From positions 22,404-86,403 of the forward strand of contig JANYKC010000012.1 in NCBI GenBank assembly GCA_025358255.1: DNA of 64,000 nt. Direction: 5' to 3'. This document shows, piece by piece, positions 1-8,376 of this stretch. The translations under genes and the position numbers were made by a program. The notes under the pieces are model-generated. The model did no database searches. It saw nothing but the letters and a program-made list of their open reading frames with translations, and had not been told where the DNA came from. Source of the stretch: Spirochaetaceae bacterium (GTDB lineage: Bacteria > Spirochaetota > Spirochaetia > Treponematales > Rectinemataceae). Position 1 is the stretch's first letter, and the number at the start of each line of letters is the position of its first letter.

Positions 1-262
1 GCACCAGCTCGGCACGGCGATGGACTTCTCCCCGATCGACGACAGCTTCGCCAGGACCAAGGCCTCACAATGGCTCGCGGCCAACGCGGCGCGCTTCGGC
101 TTTTCCCTGTCCTACCCGAAGGGCATGGAAGCGGTGAGCGGCTACCAGTGGGAGAGCTGGCATTGGCGCTTTGTGGGCAAACCCGCGGCGGCGCTAGAAA
201 GGGAATACTTCGGGGGGGCGCAGGAGGCCATGGTGCTTTTCATGGAGGTGAGGGCCAAGTGA
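1..262 (+). CDS. D-alanyl-D-alanine carboxypeptidase, VanY/M15B type (3' end only)
   Basis: Only the last ~86 codons are inside the window; the frame is open to base 2 and stops with TGA at 260-262. The visible part begins HQLGTAMDF, which fits the M15B zinc-site motif (H..G.A.D). Later comes GYQWESWHWRFVG, which carries the catalytic Glu and third zinc His of the family (E..H). A YPKG segment between them is also typical of VanY-like enzymes. The family removes the terminal D-Ala from peptidoglycan stem peptides outside the cytoplasmic membrane. Signal peptide and first half of the domain lie upstream of the window, so localisation cannot be seen. Confidence 0.85.
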   Translation, partial: HQLGTAMDFSPIDDSFARTKASQWLAANAARFGFSLSYPKGMEAVSGYQWESWHWRFVGKPAAALEREYFGGAQEAMVLFMEVRAK

Positions 263-625
263 TGGCTCGCCGCCATGCGATCAGCATGCTGGATGCGCCA
301 TCCGGAGGCCAGGACCCTTGTTGCGGGATAACAATGTGATGTGCATGGAAAAAAGCGCCGCGCCGCGTGCCGCATCCATCTTTCTCGTGTTGGGGGGCAT
401 CTCCGCGAACGCATATTCCGATAGGACCTACAGGGGATTCCCGTTCGTGGATGCCGGCTTCCATCGGCGGCCTTCCATTCCAGCTTCAGCTAAGTCTGGA
501 TGTATGATGTCGGCTTGGGCTTTCGCCAGGCCTTGGGCGAGACGATGGGCATCTGGGCAAGGGCCATGTTCGCCGAGCATTCGATGGGCATGGGCAGCCC
601 CTGTCATTCCGCGTGTCCGAAAGGC
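263..625. other. intergenic stretch, no gene seen
   Basis: About 360 bases lie between the end of the carboxypeptidase gene and the convergent HDOD gene. The small open frames here have no convincing ribosome-binding site or recognisable protein pattern. No clear hairpin with a T-tract was found for either of the converging genes. Confidence 0.5.
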
Positions 626-2149
626 CTAGCGCTTGGCCGCGTCCCGCGCCGCCCGCGTCGTCTCGAGCCTGAAGCCCTCCATCATGGACTCGGCGACCTT
701 CTTGAAGGCCTTCTCCGAGGTGAAGCCATAGCTGCGCAGGACGGTTTGGTCGATCTGGTCGTAGGTCACGACGCCCTTCTCGAATTCGCAGAGCATGTTG
801 GCGAGGTACACGGTGTCCACGACATCCTTGTGCTCGGGGCCGGCAAGGCTCGGCTCGTGGTGGAAACGGATGGCCGCGACGAGGGTCTCGGGGAAGAACC
901 ACTTTTCCGCCACCCGCGCGCCGATCTCCGCATGGTTCATTCCGCCGGCTATGTTCTCGAAGGTGTTCGAGGCTATGCCCTTGTCGGAGCAGAAGTTCCG
1001 GATCTTGGCCAGGAGGTCCGGATGGACGGTCGAGAAGACGATCTTGCCCATGTCGTGGAGCATGCCGCCCACGTAGGCGTCGTCCAGGAGGGCCTTGTTG
1101 TTCGGCTTGAAATTGCGCGCCAGGTTGTAGGCGTAGTAGGCCGCGCGGTAGGAATGGTCCCAGAGCTTCTTGCGTTCCTCCGTGGAATCGTCGCCCAGGA
1201 TCTTGAGGGTGCCATAGGAATACAGGAGGCCGCGGATGGTCCTCATGCCGGCGAGCTTGACGGCATCCACGATGTTGTCCACCTTCTTCGACAGCATGAA
1301 GGCGGCGGAGTTCACGAGCTTGAGGAGGTCGGCCGTCATGGCGGGGTCGGTCGAGATGGCGCGGGCGATGTCGATGATCTGGCTGGCCGGGTCGGTGATG
1401 AGGCGCTGGACCTGGACGACGTTCTCCGGGAACTGGGGCAGGCTCGTGATGGACTTCACGATCTCGTCCGTGAGGAGGGAAACGCCCTCGAGGTGGGTGG
1501 CGGCCATGGGCACCGTGATGCGGGCGACGGTCTCGCCGTTCTCCGCCCAGATGTCGAAGCATTCCTCGTCGAGGCCGATCTTCTTGAGCATGAGGACGAG
1601 GATGACAAGGCCGAGTCCTGCGCCCTCCGAGGGGTCGAGGACGTTCGACAGGGCTTCCTCGAGGGTGTTGTACTGCCGGGAACGGGCCAGCTTGTCGTGG
1701 ATGCGGAGGTATTCCTTCTTGTTGATCTCGACGTTGTTACGCACCTCGATGAGGATGTTCGGCCCCTTGGCCTGGTAGATGATCTTGATGTAGAAGCCTT
1801 TTTCCTTCTGCTTGGAAAGGTAATAGGCGATGTTCTCGAGGGTGTCGGTCTTGAAGGTCTTCATCCCCTCTTCGTAGTCTGCCGAGTCCTCGATGTTGAG
1901 GGCCCTGGTGTCGAAGTAGACGCGCTTGGTGTTGGCTTTCTTGGCGTTGACCGCCAGCTCGCGCAGGCAGTAGACGAGGTAGTCCTTGAGCTTTTTCTGC
2001 CCGAGTTCGGACAGGAAGGCATCCAGGACTTCCTCCATATACACCTCTATGTCGTGGGGGAGGGTATAGGTGGTGATGGTAAGGGGGATGGCGCTTAGTG
2101 CCGCTCTCTTGATCTTTGGCACATCCACGACGAGTTCGGCTGCGGGCAT
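626..2149 (-). CDS. HDOD-domain signalling protein with N-terminal GHKL-like region
   Basis: A 507-residue cytoplasmic protein. The C-terminal half is an HDOD domain (about 235-450) with SLPQFPENVVQVQ at its start, a retained HD pair in GGMLHDMGKIVF and RFHHEP later. The N-terminal ~220 residues contain ELAVNAKKAN and EGAGLGLVI, which resemble the N and G boxes of GHKL ATPases; that similarity is my inference. HDOD proteins act in bacterial signalling, but a specific role cannot be read here. I place the start at the ATG at 2149, which has AAAGGTGA eight bases upstream, rather than 16 codons earlier. It is the last gene of a minus-strand group and also has its own promoter candidate. Confidence 0.8.
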   Translation of the reverse strand: MPAAELVVDVPKIKRAALSAIPLTITTYTLPHDIEVYMEEVLDAFLSELGQKKLKDYLVYCLRELAVNAKKANTKRVYFDTRALNIEDSADYEEGMKTFKTDTLENIAYYLSKQKEKGFYIKIIYQAKGPNILIEVRNNVEINKKEYLRIHDKLARSRQYNTLEEALSNVLDPSEGAGLGLVILVLMLKKIGLDEECFDIWAENGETVARITVPMAATHLEGVSLLTDEIVKSITSLPQFPENVVQVQRLITDPASQIIDIARAISTDPAMTADLLKLVNSAAFMLSKKVDNIVDAVKLAGMRTIRGLLYSYGTLKILGDDSTEERKKLWDHSYRAAYYAYNLARNFKPNNKALLDDAYVGGMLHDMGKIVFSTVHPDLLAKIRNFCSDKGIASNTFENIAGGMNHAEIGARVAEKWFFPETLVAAIRFHHEPSLAGPEHKDVVDTVYLANMLCEFEKGVVTYDQIDQTVLRSYGFTSEKAFKKVAESMMEGFRLETTRAARDAAKR

Positions 2150-2196
2150 TGAATCACCTTTCACTTGTTGGAATGAGAAACCGTTACTATCCGTCA

Positions 2197-2225
2197 ATAA
2201 TACCCATATACCCGTTATAAATCAA
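2197..2225 (-). promoter_or_regulatory. sigma70-type promoter for the HDOD gene
   Basis: On the minus strand TTGATT (2225-2220) and TATTAT (2202-2197) are separated by 17 bases. The segment is AT-rich in an otherwise GC-rich region and would give a leader of about 40 bases to the HDOD start. Confidence 0.6.
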
Positions 2226-2229
2226 TAAA

Positions 2230-4659
2230 TCAGCCCATGTAGTTCTTGATAGTCTTGGCCATGCGCTGGAGTTCCTTCCTGACCTTGCAGTTGAAGGAGT
2301 TAGAGGGGAATTCGCCCTTCTCGTTCGCTTCCCCCGGTTCGATGCCGGAGAGGACGGCAAGTCCTTCGTCGATGCTCGAGACAGCCCAGAGGTGGAAGGT
2401 TCCCTTGGCGATGGCCTCCTGGACCACGTCGGGGAGGGTCAGGTTCACCACGTTTCGCCTCGGCATCATCACGCCCTGGCTCCCCGTGAGGCCGGTCTTC
2501 TCGCAAACCCGGTAAAAGCCGAGTATCTTCTCGTTCACCCCGCCGACGGGCTGGACCTGGCCGATCTGGTTGAGGGATCCCGTGACCGCGATGTCCTGGC
2601 GCAGGGGGATGCCGGAAATGGCCGAGAGGAGGGCGTAGACGGCCGTGGAGGAGGCCGAATCGCCCTCGACCGCCGTATAGGACTGCTCGAAGCAGATGCT
2701 GGCGGTGACGGCCAGCGGCACGTCGCGGGCGTAGCGGCTCCGGAGGAAGCCCTCGACGATGAGGACAGCCTTGTCATATATCTCGCCGGAGAGCCCCGAT
2801 TCGCCTTCGATGTTGATGACGCCGCTTTCGCCCGGGCTCACCTGGGCGGAGATGACGGCGGGCAGGCCAAAGGCGTAGTAGCCGCGGTCATGGACCGCCA
2901 GGCCGTTGATGCGCCCGACCGCCCGGCCCTGGACCTGGAGGATGATCTCCCCGGAGGCGATCATGTCGCCTATCTTCTCCTCGGGCAGGTTGGAAAGCTG
3001 GGCCCTGGCCAGGACGGCGGCGCGGACAGCCTGGGCGTCGACGGCGGCGGCTCCCCTCGAGCGGGCCCGGTAATCGGACTCTCGGAGAATGTCGGCCACG
3101 GCCCCGAAGCGCGTGGAGAGGCGGTTCCGGTATTCGGAGAGGCGGACCCCCTCCGCGGCCACGGCGTCCAGGCCCTCGCCAGTGACCGGCAGGAGCCCCT
3201 CGTCATCCACGATCTTGCGGACAAAGGCCGCGTAATTGCGCAGTCCTTCCGCGTTCCGGGGCATGGAGGAATCGAACTCGGCATGGAGCTTGAAGAGCTT
3301 CTGGAAATCGCCGTCCGACTGGTAGAGGATATCGTAGGTGGACTCGCCGCCGATGAGGATGACCTTGACGTTGGCGGCGACGGGCTCGGGTTTGATCCAA
3401 GCCAGGCCCTGGGGTCCCTCCCGCGGCTGGATCTCCACGCGGCCGTCCTGGAGGACGCGCTTCAGGCGGAGCCAGGCCTCCTCGTCCGCGACCACATCCT
3501 CCGCGCGGAGGACCAGGTAGCCGCCTGCGGCCTGGAGGAAGGATCCGCCCCGTATGCGCAGGTAGGAGATCTTGGTGTCGCCCTCCTCCTCGGGACGGGG
3601 CTCGATGAAGCCAAAGAGGTTCGCGGCGGTGGGATGGTTCTCCACGACGACCGGAGCCTTGTCCGTGCCGGAACGGTCCACGACGAGATTCACGCCGTAG
3701 CGGGCAAGGGCCGGGCTACGCCGCCTTTTCCCTTCGCCCTCGCCCTGGCTGCGGAAGAGGTAAAGCCTTTCCTCCACGTCGTCGGAAAGGCGGGCGATCC
3801 AATCGCGGACCTCCTGGTCCTTCCATCGCTCGCGGAGGATCCCTGCCTCCGAGCGCACCTGGGGCTTGAGGGTCTCGTCGCGCTTCTCGGCCAGGCTGTC
3901 CTGGAGGTCGCTCCTGCGCTTGCGCAGCTCGGCGAAGAGGTGTTTCATGTGGTCCACGTGGCCGTACCACTGTTCGCGCAGGCGGTTGTAGTCGGCCTCC
4001 GGCAGCTCACCGGAGGCCACAAGGTCCTGGAGGGCCTCGAAGCTTGTCTCGACGGCCTCGACGCCGTCGGCCGCCGGCTTGAGCGGGACGATGTCCATGC
4101 CGGGCCCGCCTTCGCCCTCGACCTGGACCGCCCTGAGGCCGTCGGCGGCGAGGGCGGACTCGAAATCGGCAAGGCGGCGGTTCTCGGCGGCCTCGAGGGC
4201 GGCGACGGCTCCGGCCTCTTCCCGCTTGCCCGCCTCGCTCTCCATCTGGAGGGTGACGATGCGTTTCAAGGCCTCGACAAAGCGATGGAGGTCGCGCTTG
4301 AACTCTCGGCCTTCCCCGGCCTTGAGGAGTATGGCCTTTGGCGCGAGCGGCGAATCGAAATTGTAGACGAAGGCGATGTCCTTGAGCTCGCAGGTTTCCG
4401 TTCTTGCCTCCTCGAGGACCGAAAGGACGGCGCTCCTCCTGCCGGTGCCTGGGATGCCGGAGACATATACATTGTAGCCCTTGGACCTGATGCCGATGCC
4501 CATTTTCAGGGCTTCGAGGGCCCGCGGCTGCCCGATCACCCTGGAGCCCCAGCTGGGGGCGGCGTCAAGGCGGGGGCCGGCGGAATCGCAGGCTTCCCCC
4601 TCGATGTCGACGGAGAAGGCGACCTCCTCGGCCGCCAGTTCGAGCTTCGCGATGTCCAT
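2230..4659 (-). CDS. Lon-like ATP-dependent protease (LonB/YcbZ-type)
   Basis: An 809-residue protein. The C-terminal Lon proteolytic domain has the Ser-Lys dyad: Ser668 in EGDSASSTAVY and Lys711 in GGVNEKILGFY, 43 residues apart as in classical Lon. The N-terminal AAA-type part has a P-loop-like GIPGTGRRS, where the usual Lys of GxxGxGK is Arg. The middle region is Glu/Arg-rich and helical. It lacks the long LAN domain of LonA, so it fits the Lon-like branch without that domain. Such enzymes degrade cytoplasmic proteins in an ATP-dependent way. I chose the ATG at 4659 because GGAGGA lies just upstream; an in-frame start 7 codons earlier has no such site. It lies 30 bp behind the NodB-like gene and is probably co-transcribed with it. 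Confidence 0.9.
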   Translation of the reverse strand: MDIAKLELAAEEVAFSVDIEGEACDSAGPRLDAAPSWGSRVIGQPRALEALKMGIGIRSKGYNVYVSGIPGTGRRSAVLSVLEEARTETCELKDIAFVYNFDSPLAPKAILLKAGEGREFKRDLHRFVEALKRIVTLQMESEAGKREEAGAVAALEAAENRRLADFESALAADGLRAVQVEGEGGPGMDIVPLKPAADGVEAVETSFEALQDLVASGELPEADYNRLREQWYGHVDHMKHLFAELRKRRSDLQDSLAEKRDETLKPQVRSEAGILRERWKDQEVRDWIARLSDDVEERLYLFRSQGEGEGKRRRSPALARYGVNLVVDRSGTDKAPVVVENHPTAANLFGFIEPRPEEEGDTKISYLRIRGGSFLQAAGGYLVLRAEDVVADEEAWLRLKRVLQDGRVEIQPREGPQGLAWIKPEPVAANVKVILIGGESTYDILYQSDGDFQKLFKLHAEFDSSMPRNAEGLRNYAAFVRKIVDDEGLLPVTGEGLDAVAAEGVRLSEYRNRLSTRFGAVADILRESDYRARSRGAAAVDAQAVRAAVLARAQLSNLPEEKIGDMIASGEIILQVQGRAVGRINGLAVHDRGYYAFGLPAVISAQVSPGESGVINIEGESGLSGEIYDKAVLIVEGFLRSRYARDVPLAVTASICFEQSYTAVEGDSASSTAVYALLSAISGIPLRQDIAVTGSLNQIGQVQPVGGVNEKILGFYRVCEKTGLTGSQGVMMPRRNVVNLTLPDVVQEAIAKGTFHLWAVSSIDEGLAVLSGIEPGEANEKGEFPSNSFNCKVRKELQRMAKTIKNYMG

Positions 4660-4689
4660 GCTTCCTCCGCGGTCATTCACTTGATTGGC

Positions 4690-7074
4690 TTACTTGGCGT
4701 GTTCCAGCAACGTGGCGACCGGCACGATGGCGTAGCCCTGTTCCTCGAGGGCGTTCACGAGGAGGGCAAGCTCCAGGAAGAGGTAGTCGTCCCTTCCCCC
4801 CTCCGGGGCCCCGAGGCGTATCGGCACGATCGAGCCCGGCCGGACCGTGGCGACGATGCGCTCGACGATCCGGTGGGCCTCGAGGTAGGAACCCGGAAGC
4901 CTTGCCGCGTCGCGGAGGCCCACCCAGTCCAGGGTATCGATGTCCCTCCCGATGCAGGCATAGTTCATCGAGGCGCCGGAGGCGATGATGTCGTCGTTGG
5001 CGCTGTAGTAGGGCGGATGCCAGAGGAGGGCCAGTTCGCGGCTCGTGGCGGCATACCACTCGTCCTCTGCCCTGGCCAGGCCCCGCCTGATGTATTCGCG
5101 GTCGGCGTTGAAGCGCGTGTCCGTCGGGTCGACGGTCGTGAAGAACATGGAGCCTATCTCGTGGCCGCTGGCGGCAAGGATGCGGGCGGCTCCGGGGTTG
5201 CGCCTGATGAATTCCCCGTTGACGAAGAAGGTGGCCGTTATGCCGTAATCCTTGAGGGTGTTGAGGACGGGGATAAGGCCCTCCGATGTATCGAGGGCAT
5301 CGAAGGTGATGGCTATCTCGCGGCGCCTGATGCGGGAGCCGTGGTCGAAGGCCGCGCCCGTGCGGGTCTCGTCGCGGTCGGGGAAGGCCGCGTAGGCGGC
5401 GGGCGGCGGCGGGAGGACGGGCTTCGTCCCGAAGGCTTTTTTGGAGCGCACCATCACGAGGTTCTTGAAGGAGCTGGAGGCCGAGGGTTCGAGGTAGACC
5501 CGGTAAGAATCCGAACTCGATGCGGCGGTCTTGGGAGTGAAGGAGTCGATCGCCTTCCAGTCCCCCGCACCATCTAAGGTGGCGACACCACCTGCGGTGG
5601 CGACACCACCTGCGGTGGCGATGCCAGCCGCGGCAGTCGATCCGCCCGCAACGGGAACGGAGGCGGCGAGCCTGAAGGCCTGGCCGCCCGTGCGCGCGAC
5701 GATTCCGCCCGCCTCATCCCAGCCGTAGGCCTCGACCTGGGCCAAAGCCACGAGGCTGCGCCTGCCGCCGTCGAGCTCCACCTTTTCGATGAGGCGGCTG
5801 GAGGCGATCACGATGGTCTTCGTGTCCGGCCACAGGACATGGAGGGAATCGGCGGCCGCGACCCGGGAAAGGACCTCCCAGTCCTCGTAGGATCGTACTA
5901 TGATGCCCAGCTTGGTCACTATGGCGATCTTGGTCTCATCGGGCGAAAGCACGAGCTCCCGGGCGCCGACAACATCCAGCTCCCTGACCGCGGGGGCGAG
6001 GTCGAGGTCCGTCGGGTCGGCCGGAGCGCTGAAGCGGTAGGCGCCGGGATTCCTTGAGCCGCCGTTTATGGAATCGGCGAAGACCGTGACAGGACCGCGG
6101 CTGGGCCAGAGCACGTCGCGCACGCGCATGCCGCCCTGGAGGAGGAGGTAGGGCAGGGCGGCGACCCGCTTCGCTGTCTTGACGTCGTCGGGGTCGAGGT
6201 AGAGGAGGAAGAGGTTCCGGCCGCCCTTGGATAGCACGATGCGCGAGCCTTCGGTGGATACCCAGAAATCGTCGAAGTTGGGGTCGAAGGGGAAGGGCGT
6301 GTTGCCCGCCAGCGCGCCCATGCCCGCGAGTCCGCGGTAGAGGGCCTGGGGGAAGAACTCCGCGGGGAGGATGCGGTAGAGGGAGGAGTCGCGGAGATAG
6401 AAAAGGCTCGAGTCCTTGCCCCAGCGGGCGGAGCGTATCTTCCCGGGGCCGATGCGGCGGAATTCCTCGGAAAGGACTCGGCCGCCGACCAGCTGGTCTA
6501 TCGAATAGTAGAAAAGGTTGCCGCCCTTCGCGTAGACGAAGTAGCGGGAATCGGGGGACCAGCGCGCGGCCGAGTATTCGACCTCGGCCTCGACGTTTTC
6601 CGATATGGTGGTGCGCTTGGCGCTGGCGATCTCCACGATGACAATGCGGCAGAAGGCCGGGGAGGTCTTGTCCATCGCCAGGACCCAGGCGCCGTCGGGA
6701 CTGGGCGCCGATTCGGGGAGGCGCCCGATCGGGACATTGGCGCCGCGCGCGAAGGCCGGATAGCCCTCCACCGGCGCGAGGTTACGCAATTCGGCGTCCG
6801 TGCGGAAGAGGCCGAACCGGTTCTGCACCTGGAGGCGGCGTCCCCCGTCCACGAGGGCGACGTTCTCCGGATAGGCCGAGAGCTGGCTCACCTTGCCGGT
6901 GCCGAGGGGAGAGAGGAAGAGACTGTCGTACTTGCCGTCCCCGGGGAGGTCGGCCCTGGCGGTAAACAGGAGTCCATCGTCCTTCGCGAGATCGAGAGAC
7001 AGGAACTCGACCTCGGCCTGCGCTGCCTGGAGCGCGGCGAGAGCGAGGGCGGTAAGCAATGCTCGACGCTTCAT
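4690..7074 (-). CDS. exported TolB-like beta-propeller / NodB-like (polysaccharide deacetylase fold) protein, probably catalytically degenerate
   Basis: A 794-residue protein starting MKRRALLTALALAALQAAQA, a signal peptide likely cut after the second AQA. Residues ~25-500 have repeated beta-propeller-like units, for example APSPDGAWVLAMD and RWSPDSRYFVYA. From ~585 a NodB-type domain follows (AITFDALD, ATFFVNGEFIRRNPG, GHEIGS, LLWHPPYYS). The metal-binding motifs are altered. The usual TFDDG is TFDALD at 590-595, and the SHTxxH pair of His is Met643 and Thr647. Hydrolase activity is therefore doubtful, though a binding role is possible. A short repeated linker (AGGVAT) sits at about residues 485-500. 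The ATG at 7074 is chosen over an upstream TTG because it begins the signal peptide. Confidence 0.8.
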   Translation of the reverse strand: MKRRALLTALALAALQAAQAEVEFLSLDLAKDDGLLFTARADLPGDGKYDSLFLSPLGTGKVSQLSAYPENVALVDGGRRLQVQNRFGLFRTDAELRNLAPVEGYPAFARGANVPIGRLPESAPSPDGAWVLAMDKTSPAFCRIVIVEIASAKRTTISENVEAEVEYSAARWSPDSRYFVYAKGGNLFYYSIDQLVGGRVLSEEFRRIGPGKIRSARWGKDSSLFYLRDSSLYRILPAEFFPQALYRGLAGMGALAGNTPFPFDPNFDDFWVSTEGSRIVLSKGGRNLFLLYLDPDDVKTAKRVAALPYLLLQGGMRVRDVLWPSRGPVTVFADSINGGSRNPGAYRFSAPADPTDLDLAPAVRELDVVGARELVLSPDETKIAIVTKLGIIVRSYEDWEVLSRVAAADSLHVLWPDTKTIVIASSRLIEKVELDGGRRSLVALAQVEAYGWDEAGGIVARTGGQAFRLAASVPVAGGSTAAAGIATAGGVATAGGVATLDGAGDWKAIDSFTPKTAASSSDSYRVYLEPSASSSFKNLVMVRSKKAFGTKPVLPPPPAAYAAFPDRDETRTGAAFDHGSRIRRREIAITFDALDTSEGLIPVLNTLKDYGITATFFVNGEFIRRNPGAARILAASGHEIGSMFFTTVDPTDTRFNADREYIRRGLARAEDEWYAATSRELALLWHPPYYSANDDIIASGASMNYACIGRDIDTLDWVGLRDAARLPGSYLEAHRIVERIVATVRPGSIVPIRLGAPEGGRDDYLFLELALLVNALEEQGYAIVPVATLLEHAK
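5574..5632 (-). repeat. in-frame 18-bp palindromic micro-repeats in the NodB-like gene
   Basis: Read on the minus strand, the unit GCCACCGCAGGTGGT plus spacer GTC is repeated exactly twice at an 18-bp period. It is flanked by degenerate copies (GCCGCGGCTGGC+ATC before, GCCACCTTAGATGGT after). Each unit is a 6-3-6 inverted repeat plus a 3-bp spacer, coding for ATAGGV. The rplJ tail has the same design. Confidence 0.75.
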
Positions 7075-7168
7075 GGTGTGACCCCCATCAACATTCTCGG
7101 TCAAAATATCCAGGAAGTAAACGTGGGCATTGGGAGAGCCGAGAACCTGGATCGAAACCTGCTATGGG

Positions 7169-7363
7169 CTACCTGACGGAAAAATAGCTTTCGCAGCGGC
7201 TGGAGGCCCTGATGGGGGCGCGATTGACCCGGCAATGGCCGAAAGAGTCCGCGTCCACCTTGATTTTCCTGTGTTCCGGGTCATAGACCCTCTTGCCGTC
7301 CCATTGAAGGCAGCCGTAGCAGTGAGGTTGCCCGACCCCGACGGGATAGATATCTTGCGACAT
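7169..7363 (-). CDS. small four-cysteine protein, function unknown
   Basis: A 64-residue protein with ATG at 7363 preceded by GGGAGG at good spacing. It has four Cys in two pairs: CYGC near residue 15, then one Cys in FGHC and one in SSRCESYF near the end. An aromatic and Gly-rich segment (CLQWDGKRVYD) follows the first pair. The pattern suits a small metal-binding (zinc or iron) protein, but I do not recognise a named family. It lies upstream of the NodB-like/Lon/HDOD group on the same strand, 94 bp before it, and behind the HAD gene, so a shared transcript is possible. The good ribosome-binding site and patterned Cys residues argue for a real gene. Confidence 0.6.
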   Translation of the reverse strand: MSQDIYPVGVGQPHCYGCLQWDGKRVYDPEHRKIKVDADSFGHCRVNRAPIRASSRCESYFSVR

Positions 7364-7426
7364 GCCCACCCTCCCGGATCGCGCCAGCGATCCTCCACTA
7401 AATATCGGAGGGAGGGGGAGCGACGA

Positions 7427-8263
7427 TTAGCACGGTTTGCTCGCGGCCCCGGCAAGGACAAAACGCTCCACGACGTCCGCGACAAAGTCTTCCTCGTTCG
7501 TGAGGGCGGAAATATGGCCCGCGACCGCCTTTGTCTCGGCGATCGCGTTGGCCGGGCAGCAGCCCAGCCCCGCGGCCTTGAGCATCCCGAGGTCGTTCAC
7601 GGCGTCGCCGCAGGCGATGGTCCTGCCGATCTCGATGCCCAGCTGCGCGCACAGGCGCGCCAGCGCGTCGCCCTTGTCCACGCCGTCGCTGAGGATCTCG
7701 AGGAGGTAGGGCTTCGAGGTGAGGACCTCGGCCCTGCCGGCGAACTCGACCGACATCTCCTTGCGCAGGATGGCGATGCGCTCCGGCTCGGCCGGGACGA
7801 CAAACTTGGTGTGGCCCCGCGAAAGGAGGGCGGGCACATCCTCAGGGCGGACGACCTCCAGTCCTTGCCCCGTGAGCCGGACATCCTCGTCGTTCCAGGG
7901 ATGGGGCTGGCTGGCGAAGATCTTGCCGCCTTCGTAGATGAGCCAGGAAAAGCCGCGGGCGGTGATCGCCGCCGCGATCTCCTGGCAGAGGGCTCCGCCT
8001 ATTTCGCGCTGGTATACTCGCTGCCCGGTGGCGGTCTCCATGATCTCGGCGCCATTGGTGCAGATCATGAACTCCCCTGGACCGGCGGCGTCGAGCTCTT
8101 CCGCGTAGCGTTTCATGGAGTGGATGTTGCGACCTGAAGCCAGGACGATCTTGACTCCTCGGGCGGAGGCGGCGCACAGGACGCTGCGGTTCCGCGCGGA
8201 GATCGTGAGGTCGGCGCGGAGAAGGGTATCGTCGAGGTCGAGGGCGATGAGGTCTATGGACAT
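7427..8263 (-). CDS. HAD-superfamily phosphatase, Cof/YidA-like
   Basis: A 278-residue cytoplasmic protein with the HAD motifs in order: DLDDTLL (motif I, residues ~8-14), LASGRN (motif II region, ~42), the motif III Lys in VDKGDA (~195) and GDAVNDLGML (motif IV, ~218). The C2-type cap between motifs II and III is the Cof-like arrangement. Such enzymes remove phosphate from sugar phosphates or cofactors; the substrate cannot be predicted. The ATG at 8263 has no Shine-Dalgarno but TATAAA lies seven bases before it, so the message may be leaderless. Confidence 0.88.
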   Translation of the reverse strand: MSIDLIALDLDDTLLRADLTISARNRSVLCAASARGVKIVLASGRNIHSMKRYAEELDAAGPGEFMICTNGAEIMETATGQRVYQREIGGALCQEIAAAITARGFSWLIYEGGKIFASQPHPWNDEDVRLTGQGLEVVRPEDVPALLSRGHTKFVVPAEPERIAILRKEMSVEFAGRAEVLTSKPYLLEILSDGVDKGDALARLCAQLGIEIGRTIACGDAVNDLGMLKAAGLGCCPANAIAETKAVAGHISALTNEEDFVADVVERFVLAGAASKPC

Positions 8264-8376
8264 GCGATGTTTATAGCCTCAACGGGGCAGGAAGGTCGAG
8301 GACCGCCGGCAGCCCTTTCCCGGCTTTCAAAATGCCGCCGCTTGTGAGAAAATCCCGCCATACCCAAGGAGATGGC

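Noticed and set aside
318..629. Small plus-strand frame before the HDOD gene
   Set aside because: Arg/Ala/Trp-rich translation with no start signals or family pattern.
500..2098. Long open frame opposite the HDOD gene
   Set aside because: It is the shadow of the minus-strand gene in GC-rich sequence; its protein has no recognisable pattern and no ribosome-binding site.
2392..5577. Frame of over 1000 codons opposite the Lon-like and NodB-like genes
   Set aside because: It spans two real genes and their gap on the other strand; composition is that of an antisense shadow.
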